A DNA stretch of 50,978 nt. Source: Rheinheimera sp. (GTDB taxonomy: Bacteria > Pseudomonadota > Gammaproteobacteria > Enterobacterales > Alteromonadaceae). A program made the position numbers and the translations under genes. Below are positions 36,701-45,261 of the stretch, one piece after another (position 1 is the first letter of the stretch; each line of letters opens with the position of its first letter). The stretch covers positions 1 through 50,978 of the forward strand of contig SSFI01000011.1 in the NCBI GenBank assembly GCA_008015325.1. The letters are read 5' to 3'. The notes beneath the pieces were generated by a model. It was not told the DNA's origin. It saw only the letters and a list, made by a program, of their open reading frames with translations, and did not search any database.

Positions 36701-37838
36701 GTTGCTGGAAGCCGAAGCGACACAAAAACCGGATTATGCTGCGCTGGAAGCCGACGCTTTTGCCAGACTTACACCAATGTCCTGGCTGGCGGATTTACCG
36801 CCGATCCAACTGCATTGCCACGCCTGTCAGGTCGGTGACTATGATTTGGGTGAAGTGAATGCCAAGAGTCACGGCGACGGCGTCAGCTGGACCCTCACTG
36901 AGTTCAGCTCCAAACGCGATGGTCACCGCTGGGATTTAACCGGCAGCTGGCAAAAAGATGACGGCCTTGGCGAGACCCGCTTAAGCGGCACGCTGCAAAG
37001 CCCGGCGCTGGGTCAGCTGCTGCAGGAATATGACTTAAGTCGCAGTATGAGCGGCAGCAAAGCCAAAGTAACGCTGGAACAACTGAGCTGGCAGGGCGCA
37101 CCTTTTCAGTTTAACCGCCAGACCTTATCTGGCGGCATCGCCTGGGATTTAGGCGAAGGCTCACTCGTGGAAGTCAGCGACGGTGGCACCCGGATTTTCT
37201 CGTTATTCAGCCTGGATTCGCTGGTGCGTAAATTACGGCTGGATTTTCGAGATGTATTCGCCAAAGGCTTTTTCTATAACAAGATGCAGGGCTCTATGCA
37301 GATTGACGCCGGCGTCGCCAGTACCACAGATACCAAAGTCGATGGTGTGGCAGGGGATATCGAAATGTCGGGCAGCGCGGATTTAAAAGCGCGGCAGATT
37401 GATTATCTGATGGCGTTCAGTCCAAAAGTGACGTCCAGCCTGCCGGTGATCCTGGCCTGGATGGTCAATCCGGTGTCCGGTGTGGCTGCATATGCGCTGG
37501 ATGAAATGTTCCAGTCCGCCGAAGTGATTTCCAAGATTAACTTCAGCGTCAGCGGTGATTTGGACAACCCGACTGTGACTGAACTGGAACGGAACAGCAA
37601 ACAAGTCACCATTCCGGCGGAAGCCCTGCCCAAACCAGTGAAGCCGCCGCTGACAGTACCGGCGGTTGCCGGAGAGGCCACCGCTGCTGAGGAGTCGGTG
37701 CAGTTAAGCCCATTGCTGCCAGATGCGCCGGCTGAAGCGGCGTTGCCAGCAGAGCGGGTGATGCCGGAAGCCACACCAGAAACCAATCCAACCGAAGAAA
37801 CACCGGTGATAGATGCGGCTGGAGCGAATGATGACTGA
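33750..37838 (+). CDS. yhdP: YhdP-family AsmA-like envelope lipid-transport protein
   Basis: 1362 residues with a GTG start that shares its first base with the rng stop (a second GTG follows at 33753). One N-terminal membrane helix (about residues 12-32) anchors a very long periplasmic beta-rich protein (DUF3971/AsmA-like C-terminus around residues 1150-1270, with SLDSLVRKLRLDFRDVFAKGF). In E. coli, YhdP with TamB and YdbH carries phospholipids to the outer membrane. This copy is about 100 residues longer than the E. coli protein, mainly through a Pro/Glu/Ala-rich low-complexity tail after residue ~1290. Confidence 0.92.
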   Translation: MVRLQRAGWFCLHKLWLLFAVGVVLLATLVTLLRVGLPYATGYKTDIEQFIASQYGAPVKIGQLSAAWQSTGPALLLQQVAVQAPAGDTLLQVAELRVRLDFWASLTSLQLKADDFELSGLHLTIDSQRLLQQNAETPATDAEPLFSAVEQLLFQQLKNFTLVDSKLTLRSQYTPPIEMQIRRLAWLNAGERHQGSGEVEIAGVTGNALAFVLDLTGENLAKSRGQLYLSSNDLNVLPWFETLLPESRKLARADINFQAWGDIAGGTLQQIQIALAENRLMWRQDDQTQQLSLGKGQLLWQPTQDGWQLLSSQLTLTSGEKSWHDFQLQLVSQQGVYSGSLQQLQLQAAVPLAQLFAEDSAALRKILSFQTDARITQLGMQLNDQQWFVSGDFIDFNSVPVDDVPGLTGLTGHFSASPNYILLDLQGVDGALSWGEAFSRATPYQSLQTRIEVLQQQGQWRVQIPRLALRHPEIEADAELVLELGEKPGMTLLGELRKVPVADARHYFPTRHMPESVINYLTPALISGQVPVARVLWHGAFKDFPYDKHNGIFQAQAFIADTEFSFDPHWPVIKGMQAELLFENAGMLIQSQAGQLFDVALENGVTARIPDLFQAETLLIDIERQTQAEGVTGLMLASPLSDSVGATLDYLGVSGLVNAKVQLQIGLKQTGVRALGDVEFFANQLQIRAPAVAVEQLQGHLQFDNDKIDSEQLMFVSHGVPLNATLHGAQQDGQYQVQLKAHGEQQIDQLLALVSEEWQGLGKGLANFSWDLNIQLPQTGFSYQSTALMDLAAAELQLPAPFGKTPADGATVLLQSSGNENTSSIEMRYGDQAQLQARLDQHSGKITGALLSLGLPSSELRDGFFIDVNLEQADLAPWINLLQHQLAAIEPGEDPMFPSLSAVNGRIKQLKLFDDVSLNQLSFQLKPEADSYQLSLSANEAEGDIWFAKALKETGIKADLARLQLIFANQQAAKLAAAELKAQQLLEAEATQKPDYAALEADAFARLTPMSWLADLPPIQLHCHACQVGDYDLGEVNAKSHGDGVSWTLTEFSSKRDGHRWDLTGSWQKDDGLGETRLSGTLQSPALGQLLQEYDLSRSMSGSKAKVTLEQLSWQGAPFQFNRQTLSGGIAWDLGEGSLVEVSDGGTRIFSLFSLDSLVRKLRLDFRDVFAKGFFYNKMQGSMQIDAGVASTTDTKVDGVAGDIEMSGSADLKARQIDYLMAFSPKVTSSLPVILAWMVNPVSGVAAYALDEMFQSAEVISKINFSVSGDLDNPTVTELERNSKQVTIPAEALPKPVKPPLTVPAVAGEATAAEESVQLSPLLPDAPAEAALPAERVMPEATPETNPTEETPVIDAAGANDD

Positions 37839-38760
37839 GACGACAAGCGGGATGCCTGACACCGGCATTTGGCAACTGACGGCGCTGCAGCTGTGCAGCA
37901 GCCCGGACCCGGCCGAGAACCTGCGTCAGATCGCGGATTTATTACAACAGCTGCCGTCAGAGCGGCCACAGTTAGTCGCACTGCCGGAAGGCGCGTTGTG
38001 CTTTGCCGGCCCGGACGGTGCGAATCTGGCTATCGCCGAGCCATTAAGTGGCCCTGGCGTGCCGCTGAGTAACCAGCAACCATTGCAGCAACAACTCAGT
38101 ACCTTGGCGCGCCTGCATCAAATTTATCTGCTGGTCGGGACTTTACCGACGCTCACTGCACCCACGCAAACTCTACCGACCCAAAACACTGATCCCGCCC
38201 GCTTTAGTGCCAGCTGTCTGTTGTTTGGCCCGGACGGTCGTTTGCTCAGCGATTATCAAAAAATTCATTTATTTGACGCCGATGTCAGCGACAATACCGC
38301 CAGTTACCGCGAATCGGATACGACCAAACCGGGCGAAAAAGTCACAGTGGCGGATTTAGGCGCAGTCAAAGTAGGCCTCGCCATTTGTTACGATGTGCGT
38401 TTTCCGGGCCTGTTTACGCTATTACGTCAGCAAGGCATGAACCTGCTGTGCCTGCCGTCGGCCTTTACCACAGTGACGGGCGCTGCGCACTGGCATACAC
38501 TGCTGCGGGCACGTGCGATTGAAACCCAGAGTTTTGTGCTGGCACCGGCCCAAACCGGCACTCATGCTAATGGCCGCCAGACTTATGGCCACAGCCTGAT
38601 TATTGACCCCTGGGGCCAGGTGCTGGCCGACGCCGGCACTGAACCCGGGTTGATTTCAGTGCGTATCGATCTGCAGGAAGTGGCCGCAGTTCGTCGCAAG
38701 ATGCCGCTGGCGCTGCATAATCAATTTATCTGTACCCAAATGACTAGTGAGAAACTATGA
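37831..38760 (+). CDS. Nitrilase-family amidohydrolase (Nit1/deaminated glutathione amidase-like)
   Basis: 309 residues from the ATG at 37831 (ATG 37828 also possible; GGAG at 37821-37824 favours the second). The catalytic Glu-Lys-Cys triad is visible in [15 protein letters not shown] and [12 protein letters not shown]. The last is the signature of Nit-type enzymes that hydrolyse deaminated glutathione, a metabolite-repair step. It overlaps the yhdP end by 8 bp and the tldD start by 4 bp, a gene order common in Alteromonadales. Confidence 0.88.
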   Translation: MTETTSGMPDTGIWQLTALQLCSSPDPAENLRQIADLLQQLPSERPQLVALPEGALCFAGPDGANLAIAEPLSGPGVPLSNQQPLQQQLSTLARLHQIYLLVGTLPTLTAPTQTLPTQNTDPARFSASCLLFGPDGRLLSDYQKIHLFDADVSDNTASYRESDTTKPGEKVTVADLGAVKVGLAICYDVRFPGLFTLLRQQGMNLLCLPSAFTTVTGAAHWHTLLRARAIETQSFVLAPAQTGTHANGRQTYGHSLIIDPWGQVLADAGTEPGLISVRIDLQEVAAVRRKMPLALHNQFICTQMTSEKL

Positions 38761-40214
38761 CCAATATCGCGATGCTCAATGCCGTGGAACAAAATCTGAT
38801 CGCAGCCAGCGATCTGACCGATCAGGATGTGGCGCAAAGCCTCAGTTTCCTGTTTGCGCATCAGTTGGACTACGCCGATTTGTATTTTCAGTCCAGCGTG
38901 CATGAATCCTGGGTGCTGGAAGACGGTCTGGTTAAAGACGGCTCTTTTAATATCGAACGTGGCGTCGGTGTGCGTGCCGTCACCGGTGAAAAAGCCGGTT
39001 TTGCCTACGCCGATACTATTTCCAAACAAGCGCTGCAAACGGCTGCCACTGCTGCGCGTGGCATTGCAGCACATGGCCAGCAAGGTCAGGTCAAAGCGTT
39101 CAGTAAATCTGCCAATAGTGCGATTTATCTGCCGTGCGAGCCACTGCAAAGCCTGAGCAATACCGACAAAGTGGCGCTGCTGCATCAGATTGAAGCTTTT
39201 ATCCGTACGCTGGACAGCCGCGCCGAGCAGGTGATGGTGAGCCTCTCCGGTGTGTATGAAGAAATGCTGGTGGCGGCCAGCGACGGCACTTATGCAGCCG
39301 ATATCCGCCCGCTGGTACGGCTGAACTGTTCGGTGCTGCTGCAGCACAATGGCCGGCGTGAGCGTGGCAGCGCCGGTGGTGGCGCCCGTACCAGTTACGC
39401 TTATTTCAGTGAAGATTTAGACGGCGAGCCGCGCTGGATGAGTTATGCCCGTGAAGCGGTACGTCAGGCCCAGGTGAATCTGACGGCCATTGACGCACCG
39501 GCCGGTATGATGCCAGTGGTGCTCGGTGCCGGCTGGCCCGGCGTGTTGTTGCACGAAGCTGTTGGCCATGGCCTCGAGGGCGATTTTAACCGCAAAGGCG
39601 CTTCGACTTTCTCTGGCCGCATCGGCGAACAAGTGGCTTCCAAACACTGCACTATCGTGGACGACGGTACTTTATCCGGCCGGCGTGGTTCGCTGAATAT
39701 CGATGATGAAGGCACACCAGGCCAGTATAACGTGCTGATCGAAAACGGTATTTTAAAAGGTTACATCCAGGATAAACACAATGCGATGCTGATGAATGTG
39801 CCGGCCACCGGCAACGGCCGCCGCGAATCTTTCGCCCATCTGCCAATGCCACGGATGACCAACACTTACATGCTGGCCGGTGATTATGCGCCGGAAGAAA
39901 TCATTGCTTCGGTGAAAAAAGGCATTTATGCGCCGAACTTTGGCGGCGGTCAGGTTGACATCACCTCAGGCAAGTTTGTGTTCTCCGCCAGTGAAGCCTA
40001 TCTGATTGAAGACGGCAAAATCACTGCGCCGATCAAAGGTGCGACACTGATTGGCAACGGCCCGGAAGCGATGCAGAAAGTGTCGATGGTCGGTCACGAC
40101 CTGAAGCTGGACGCCGGTGTTGGTGTCTGCGGCAAACAAGGCCAGAGTGTGCCGGTTGGCGTCGGCCAGCCAACACTGAAGCTGGACAGCATGACAGTCG
40201 GCGGTACCGCCTGA
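38757..40214 (+). CDS. tldD: Metalloprotease TldD
   Basis: 485 residues, start in an ATGA overlap with the nitrilase gene. The zinc-binding HEAVGH motif lies in [13 protein letters not shown] at about residue 265, followed by the conserved GAST/RIGE region. TldD forms a heterodimer with TldE (PmbA, encoded here at 45262-46608) that degrades unfolded peptides and matures some peptide antibiotics; only TldD carries the metal site. Confidence 0.96.
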   Translation: MTNIAMLNAVEQNLIAASDLTDQDVAQSLSFLFAHQLDYADLYFQSSVHESWVLEDGLVKDGSFNIERGVGVRAVTGEKAGFAYADTISKQALQTAATAARGIAAHGQQGQVKAFSKSANSAIYLPCEPLQSLSNTDKVALLHQIEAFIRTLDSRAEQVMVSLSGVYEEMLVAASDGTYAADIRPLVRLNCSVLLQHNGRRERGSAGGGARTSYAYFSEDLDGEPRWMSYAREAVRQAQVNLTAIDAPAGMMPVVLGAGWPGVLLHEAVGHGLEGDFNRKGASTFSGRIGEQVASKHCTIVDDGTLSGRRGSLNIDDEGTPGQYNVLIENGILKGYIQDKHNAMLMNVPATGNGRRESFAHLPMPRMTNTYMLAGDYAPEEIIASVKKGIYAPNFGGGQVDITSGKFVFSASEAYLIEDGKITAPIKGATLIGNGPEAMQKVSMVGHDLKLDAGVGVCGKQGQSVPVGVGQPTLKLDSMTVGGTA

Positions 40215-40248
40215 GTTACAGTCAGCAGTTCAGACGCCTCGGTTACAG

Positions 40249-40280
40249 AGCGGACGCAGCTTTGCCAGCTGGTCCGCTTT
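40249..40280 (+). terminator. Hairpin after tldD
   Basis: AGCGGAC plus CAGCT pair with AGCTG plus GTCCGCT (40249-40278), a 12 bp stem with one unpaired base and a TTGCC loop, followed by TTTCCC. The T run is short, so termination may be partial. The remaining bases to pssA (to 40374) show no gene. Confidence 0.55.
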
Positions 40281-40374
40281 CCCGCATAATACGGCAGCTC
40301 TTTGATCAGATGATCCTCAGCCGGTCACAGAAACCGGCATGACCCGATAAATACTCGCAGGGACCCTCGGACCT

Positions 40375-41718
40375 ATGTTAGAACAGATGTTGAACAAACG
40401 CCGGCTGGCCGCGTTACCGGCGACGGCGTTTGAAGCAGCCGCAGTCGAAGTGTTATGCCACGCGACTGAATACAAAGACAAAGTGCTGGCACTGATTGCC
40501 GGTGCCCGCCGCCGTATTGTACTGACCGCGTTATATCTGCAGGCCGACGAGGCCGGTGAAGCCGTGTTACATGCGCTGTATCAGGCCAAACAACAAAATC
40601 CGCAACTGGATGTCCGGGTCTATGTCGATTTCCACCGCGCGCGCCGGGGCCTGATTGGCCAGAGCGGGATGAAAACCAACGCCGATTTTTACCGCGAAAT
40701 TGCCGCGCAGTATCCTGTGCAAATTCAGATTTTGGGTGTGCCGGTTAAACGGCGTGAACTCTTTGGCGTGTTGCATTTAAAAGGTTTTGTGTTTGACGAC
40801 ACCCTGCTGTATTCCGGCGCATCGCTGAATAACGTCTATATGGGTGTGCCGGTGCGTTATCGCGCCGACCGCTATCTGCTTATTCACAATCAGCCGCTGG
40901 CCGACGCTTTTGTCGCCGGTCACCAGCAAATTCTCGACCAGGCGCAAGTGGTACAAAGCCTGTTATCGGACGACCCGCTGCTGGCACAACATTACAAACC
41001 ACATCACCGCAGCTGGCTGAAACATGCCCGCGCTAATCGGTACCCGCAAAGCGGTAAATCGTCAGCGCCGCTGCGCGCCAGTTTATTGATGGGCATGGGT
41101 CGGCTGAAAAACCAGCTGAATCAGGCGTTACTGGCCATTCTGGCACTGGCAGAAAAAGAAGTGCTGATTTATACGCCGTATTTTAACCCGCCGCCGGTGC
41201 TGGCGCGGGCGTTGCGTAAATGCCTCAAACGCGGTGTAAAAGTGACTATTGTGGTCGGTGACAAAACTGCCAACGATTTTTATATCCCACCGACACAGAA
41301 GTTCAGCCGCATTGGTGGTCTGCCTTATCTGTACGAAACCATCCTGCGTAAATTTGTGAAGCGTAATCAAAGCTTTATCGACCATGGTTTGCTCGATATC
41401 CGGCTGTGGAAGCATGAAGACAACAGCTATCACTTAAAAGGCGTCAGCGTCGATGGCCGCCGTCATCTGTTCACCGGCCACAACCTTAATCCACGCGCTT
41501 TTGCGCTCGATTATGAAAACGGTATTCTGGTGGAGGATGAACTGGGGCAATTGCAGGCCAAGCTGTTACATGAGCAGCAGCAAATTTTTCTCAATACCCA
41601 GCGCATCAGCCATTTCAGCCAAATTGAAATGATGCGCGATTACCCGGAACCAGTGCAAAAGCTGCTGGCGAAAATCAAAGGCGTTGGCGTGGATATGGTG
41701 CTCAAACGGCTGATTTAA
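40375..41718 (+). CDS. pssA: Phosphatidylserine synthase, PLD type
   Basis: 447 residues, close to E. coli PssA (451). Two phospholipase-D half-sites are present: HLKGFVFDD with SGASLNNVYM, and YHLKGVSVDG with TGHNLNPRAF. The family-specific VGDKTANDFYIP stretch is also intact. It condenses CDP-diacylglycerol with serine at the membrane, the first step to phosphatidylethanolamine. It begins with ATG at 40375. Confidence 0.95.
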   Translation: MLEQMLNKRRLAALPATAFEAAAVEVLCHATEYKDKVLALIAGARRRIVLTALYLQADEAGEAVLHALYQAKQQNPQLDVRVYVDFHRARRGLIGQSGMKTNADFYREIAAQYPVQIQILGVPVKRRELFGVLHLKGFVFDDTLLYSGASLNNVYMGVPVRYRADRYLLIHNQPLADAFVAGHQQILDQAQVVQSLLSDDPLLAQHYKPHHRSWLKHARANRYPQSGKSSAPLRASLLMGMGRLKNQLNQALLAILALAEKEVLIYTPYFNPPPVLARALRKCLKRGVKVTIVVGDKTANDFYIPPTQKFSRIGGLPYLYETILRKFVKRNQSFIDHGLLDIRLWKHEDNSYHLKGVSVDGRRHLFTGHNLNPRAFALDYENGILVEDELGQLQAKLLHEQQQIFLNTQRISHFSQIEMMRDYPEPVQKLLAKIKGVGVDMVLKRLI

Positions 41719-41745
41719 GCGCCTCAGGTAAGGAATAAACAGACG

Positions 41746-42561
41746 ATGCAACTGGAACTTTATCAGGTAGACGCCTTTACCAATCAGCTGTTTGCCGGCA
41801 ATGCCGCAGCCGTCGTGCCGTTGCCGGATGAAATGACCGGCTGGCCTGCAGAGCAACTGATGCTGCAAATTGCGGCTGAAAACAACTTGTCAGAAACTGC
41901 ATTTCTGAAAAAGCTGGCACCGGCGCATTATCAAATCCGCTGGTTTTCACCGCTGTGCGAAATCGACTTTTGCGGCCACGCCACGCTGGCAGCAGCTTTT
42001 GTGTTGTTTTCACGCGATGCCGTGGCAGAGCTAAGATTCAGCACAGGCAAAGTCGGTGATTTGACCGTTCAGCAGGGCAAGGACGGCTGGCTCGAGATGA
42101 ATTTCCCCCAGCGCCCGGCCACAGCTCAGATGGACGTCCCGGGGGCGTTATTACAGGCGTTGAACCATCAGCCGACCGAAGTACTGCGCAGTGATCAGGC
42201 CTGGTTTTTAATTTACGACGATGCCATCAAAGTACAGCAGCTGACACCGGACATGGTGCTGCTGAAAACGTTGTGGCCTTTTGATGTGGTGGCGACTGCA
42301 CCTGGTCGGGGTTTTGCCGACGATCAATATGATTTTGTCAGTCGTTATTTCTGGCCGGCCAACGGTGGTGATGAAGATCCGGTGACCGGCTCAATCCACG
42401 CCGGACTGGCACCTTATTGGGCGGCGCGGCTGGATAAAACTGAGTTACTGGCGTATCAGGCGTCAAGTCGCGGTGGCGTGCTGCGCTGCGCACTACAAGG
42501 TAACAGAGTGCAAGTTTGTGGTCAGGCGCGATTGTATCTGCGGGGGGAGATTGAGGTTTAG
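41746..42561 (+). CDS. PhzF-family isomerase/epimerase-like protein
   Basis: 271 residues with the PhzF signature: YQVDAFTNQLFAGNAAAVV at the start with a candidate catalytic Glu in NNLSETAFL, CGHATLAAAF in the N-terminal half, and DEDPVTGSIHAGLAPYW in the C-terminal half. Members have a diaminopimelate-epimerase-like double fold. Most stand-alone copies have unknown substrates, so no pathway is assigned. It starts 27 bp after pssA and AAGGA precedes the ATG. Confidence 0.9.
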   Translation: MQLELYQVDAFTNQLFAGNAAAVVPLPDEMTGWPAEQLMLQIAAENNLSETAFLKKLAPAHYQIRWFSPLCEIDFCGHATLAAAFVLFSRDAVAELRFSTGKVGDLTVQQGKDGWLEMNFPQRPATAQMDVPGALLQALNHQPTEVLRSDQAWFLIYDDAIKVQQLTPDMVLLKTLWPFDVVATAPGRGFADDQYDFVSRYFWPANGGDEDPVTGSIHAGLAPYWAARLDKTELLAYQASSRGGVLRCALQGNRVQVCGQARLYLRGEIEV

Positions 42562-42904
42562 ATGAAAGCCGGTGGTACTGGCCTGGACTGGCAAAAAACA
42601 GCTTGATAACTTTCTAATAGTAAATGTCTACTTTTTTTACACAGAGCGATTGTATGAGGTTTTGGTTAGTTTTAATTAAATAGGAGCATATTAATGCAAA
42701 TGGATCATTTTTTGTTTGAAAAATGATGCAAAATACGGATTATCCAGATGTTTCTTCCCAATCGCCATTTTCAGATTTTGTATATTATTTACACGATAAA
42801 TTAGTTCTTTCTAATTGCTTTCGTAAGACATTGATATTGTTTGTCTTTCATAGATGGTCCACTTATTGCTTATTTCTGTCAGTGGATTCTAAGGAGGATG
42901 TATA
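42562..42904. other. AT-rich spacer before the PEP-CTERM gene
   Basis: About 340 bases distinctly richer in A/T than the flanks. It contains a possible 10-codon leader (ATG 42694, TGA 42724-42726, TAGGAG upstream), an inverted repeat ATCATTTTT/AAAAATGAT (42704-42712 with 42719-42727) that spans that leader's stop, and a 60-codon frame listed separately. No promoter is convincing. Confidence 0.55.
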
Positions 42905-42905
42905 A
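42723..42905 (+). CDS. Possible small protein upstream of the PEP-CTERM gene
   Basis: 60 codons, MMQNTDYPDVSS..., with no recognised family. Its ATG overlaps the stop of the putative 10-codon leader by 4 bases and its TAA shares a base with the next gene's ATG. That arrangement would fit translational coupling, but the strong AAGGAGG of the next gene lies inside this frame and nothing else proves it is a gene. A central hydrophobic stretch (LILFVFHRW) is present. Confidence 0.3.
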   Translation: MMQNTDYPDVSSQSPFSDFVYYLHDKLVLSNCFRKTLILFVFHRWSTYCLFLSVDSKEDV

Positions 42906-43864
42906 TGTCAACTAAAATGTTACAAGCTGCATTTGCTTTATCCGCGCTTTTTTGTTTTTCAGCGCAAGCTGCAGTCATCCCTGCAGATGGAAAAATCTAT
43001 ACAAATTGCTCTGCAGTAACGTTGAATTATGTAGGGTCACCAATAACAAATGCCTTGGCCCTGGGCGAAGTGTATAACGCTACCAGTTGTAAAGGGAAAT
43101 CGGGTAATGATCCGGCATATGATCTGAATATAGGTTTGTTTGGTGATGGGCTACTAAATGGTGGCAGTCTTGGACAGACTCAGGTTTTTACTGGTTATGA
43201 GTTTGCTGATTGGGTCTATGACCCGGTTCTTGAGGTCCTGAAGCCAGGTTGGATCGGTCTTGCCCGTGCAGATAATGATACCAATACTATCAGCTATAAC
43301 ACTGTGAATGGGGTCGACTTACACCCATTTATTTTCGGAAACGTTAACTATGGTAATATTTTTGACTTGACCTTTGGCTATACCAATGATTTATCTGGTA
43401 CTTGGAGATTGCAGGTTAATGCTGCTGCGTTAGTTGCTGCCAAAGCGTTGTTGGGTAACAGTTATTTTGACCACCTGAACATTGTATTAAAAGGTGGTAC
43501 TACTGGTTTTATGTCATACAACTTTGATTTTAATAAAATCTTTGATATACACAATGCACTTGATCAGAGCCCCGTCGATGATCTTTCTTTATCGAATAAC
43601 TATACGTTAGGTGGTACTTGGTCGACTGCAGATTTACTCCAATCACAGGTTAAATGTGACAAGATTAATACTAATGAAGGCAAAGGCCCACCAGTGTGGG
43701 AAGATGTAAATTGCCGTACTGAGTACATCCAGCAGGGTCTATCCCACGCAACTTTTGCTGCTCATGACCCGTTAACCACCACTGACATACCAGCGCCTGC
43801 GCCTTTGGGTTTGTTAGGGTTATCTGTTCTGGGAATGGTTATTGCGCGCCGCCGGCGGGTTTAA
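42905..43864 (+). CDS. Secreted PEP-CTERM sorting-domain protein
   Basis: 319 residues, ATG preceded by a perfect AAGGAGG 7 bases away. An N-terminal signal peptide (cleavage probably after SAQA, about residue 22) is followed by a beta-rich mature region with several cysteines and Asn/Gly/Asp-rich stretches. The C-terminus is a PEP-CTERM-type tripartite tail: IPAPAPLG, a hydrophobic helix, then RRRR. Such proteins are handled by an exosortase and often end up in the extracellular matrix. The gene is AT-rich compared with neighbours, suggesting acquisition or relaxed codon use. No exosortase gene is in the window. Confidence 0.85.
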   Translation: MSTKMLQAAFALSALFCFSAQAAVIPADGKIYTNCSAVTLNYVGSPITNALALGEVYNATSCKGKSGNDPAYDLNIGLFGDGLLNGGSLGQTQVFTGYEFADWVYDPVLEVLKPGWIGLARADNDTNTISYNTVNGVDLHPFIFGNVNYGNIFDLTFGYTNDLSGTWRLQVNAAALVAAKALLGNSYFDHLNIVLKGGTTGFMSYNFDFNKIFDIHNALDQSPVDDLSLSNNYTLGGTWSTADLLQSQVKCDKINTNEGKGPPVWEDVNCRTEYIQQGLSHATFAAHDPLTTTDIPAPAPLGLLGLSVLGMVIARRRRV

Positions 43865-43886
43865 ACAAAATTGTTTTTTTCGAGAC

Positions 43887-43915
43887 AAAAGCCAATGAAA
43901 TCATTGGCTTTTTTA
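43887..43915 (+). terminator. Intrinsic terminator after the PEP-CTERM gene
   Basis: A 12 bp perfect stem, AAAAGCCAATGA (43887-43898) with TCATTGGCTTTT (43901-43912), followed by further T residues. Confidence 0.88.
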
Positions 43916-44037
43916 TTGGAAATTTAAATCTGCCATCGATGGATCTGCGATACTTGATTCAGTTAAAGGTCGGATGATTTGTCTTGATTCAGTCTGCTGT
44001 CGTTTTAATGGTTCTGGGCGAAGTCTAGAGGTTAAAA

Positions 44038-44526
44038 ATGAGAAAAATCAGTTGGGTATTTGCGATAGCTACATTTTTGCTGACTGGCCCCGGGCAGGCA
44101 TTACCGGGACAAGGGCAAGATAAGGCGCAACAACGCGCTGAAAAAGCCCGTAAAGTGGCAGAAAAAGAAAACAAATTCGATAAGTCTAAGCAGAAACAGC
44201 GCCAACAAGGCGAGCAGAATAATCTGTTGCAGCAGGCGGGGTTGGCCGTGGTGATCGGCAGCAGTGGCATTACGGTGCAGCAGGCGCAGAGTCTAGTCCG
44301 GCAATATCAGGTCAGTGGCGGCCGGCAGTTACCGCCGGGTATTCGCAAGCAGCTGGCGCGTGGCAAACCGCTGCCACCGGGCATTGCGAAAAAAGTGACA
44401 CAACCGGATTTGCTGGCATCGTTACCCCGCCATGACGGCTACGAATGGCAGATTTGTGGCTCGGATTTAGTGCTGGTGGCAGTCGCCTCCGCCGTCATTG
44501 CTGATGTGCTGTTTGATGTGTTTTAG
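44038..44526 (+). CDS. CigR-like exported protein
   Basis: 162 residues with a signal peptide (cleavage after GQA, about residue 20), a highly charged Lys/Gln/Glu region (residues 25-60), then LPPGIRKQLARGKPLPPGIAKK, a GYEWQICGSDLVLV strand and a hydrophobic C-terminal helix. This order matches the CigR/RcnB-like family of small periplasmic or envelope proteins; Salmonella CigR is an anti-virulence factor, but function in environmental bacteria is unknown. It is a single-gene unit flanked by terminators. Confidence 0.75.
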   Translation: MRKISWVFAIATFLLTGPGQALPGQGQDKAQQRAEKARKVAEKENKFDKSKQKQRQQGEQNNLLQQAGLAVVIGSSGITVQQAQSLVRQYQVSGGRQLPPGIRKQLARGKPLPPGIAKKVTQPDLLASLPRHDGYEWQICGSDLVLVAVASAVIADVLFDVF

Positions 44527-44542
44527 CAAGTTTGAGTAAAGC

Positions 44543-44570
44543 AAAACAGGCCGCAATTGCGGCCTGTTTT
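44543..44570. terminator. Bidirectional terminator between cigR-like gene and darP
   Basis: A 14 bp perfect inverted repeat, AAAACAGGCCGCAA and TTGCGGCCTGTTTT, with T runs on both strands, placed between two convergent genes. Confidence 0.9.
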
Positions 44571-44583
44571 GTGTGATTCAGCT

Positions 44584-45111
44584 TTATTCGCCGAGGATAG
44601 CTGGTTTAATCAGCTGAAACAGCTCGCGGTAAGATTTCGCTGGCTGGTTCTTTTCCTGCTCTTTTTTCGCATTGCGGATTAAGGTTCGCAGTTGCTGGAT
44701 CTCCACTTGCGGATATTCAGCGATAAATTCGGTTACTGCATCGCTGTTGGCGATGAGCTTGTCGCGCCAATCTTCAATTAAGTGGAATTTGCGGGTCGCG
44801 GCCTGATTGGTATTGCGCACCACAGCTAAGGCGCGTTCAATAGGTTCTAAATCGGTACCGCGCATGATCTTACCGATAAACTGCATATGGCGGCGGTAAG
44901 CTTCGTGCTTTTTCACCAGCTTGTCAGCCAGTTTTAACGCTTCGACCAGGTCGTTATCCATTGGGATCTTGGCGCGCGCTGCCGGGCTTAATGCCACCAG
45001 TTCTTCACCAAGCGCCTGCAGGGCGTGCATTTCTTTTTTGACCTGCGTTTTGCTTTTGCCTTCCTCACGGTCCCAGTCGTCGCCGTGGGTAAAATCAGTA
45101 ATATCTGCCAT
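44584..45111 (-). CDS. darP: Ribosome-associated protein DarP/YjgA (DUF615)
   Basis: 175 residues from the ATG at 45111. Family features include KSKTQVKKEMHALQALGEEL near the start, RRHMQFIGKIMR in the middle and a basic C-terminal half (LRTLIRNAKKEQEKN). YjgA/DarP assists late maturation of the 50S ribosomal subunit. It is divergent from pmbA with 150 bp between starts, as in many gammaproteobacteria. An in-frame upstream extension to 45411 runs into the pmbA gene and is rejected. Confidence 0.93.
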   Translation of the reverse strand: MADITDFTHGDDWDREEGKSKTQVKKEMHALQALGEELVALSPAARAKIPMDNDLVEALKLADKLVKKHEAYRRHMQFIGKIMRGTDLEPIERALAVVRNTNQAATRKFHLIEDWRDKLIANSDAVTEFIAEYPQVEIQQLRTLIRNAKKEQEKNQPAKSYRELFQLIKPAILGE

Positions 45112-45261
45112 AACTTCAGTTTTGTTGCCGGAAATCCGCACAGTATACCAAAGATGGCGCTGAAAAGCCGCGTATGCGCGACAACAGCCGCAGACTTCTG
45201 TGCTTTTGTAGCGGCTGTGGTAAGCTTGCCAGTCTGCAACCCTGAGGATTTTCAGCCCGTT

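Noticed and set aside
42562-42660. Sigma-54 promoter upstream of the PEP-CTERM gene
   Set aside because: TGGCA and TTG elements occur, but the GG to GC spacing is wrong and no GC is at the -12 position.
45025-45261. N-terminal extension of pmbA by 79 codons
   Set aside because: It overlaps darP antisense and crosses the shared promoter region; known PmbA proteins match the start at 45262.
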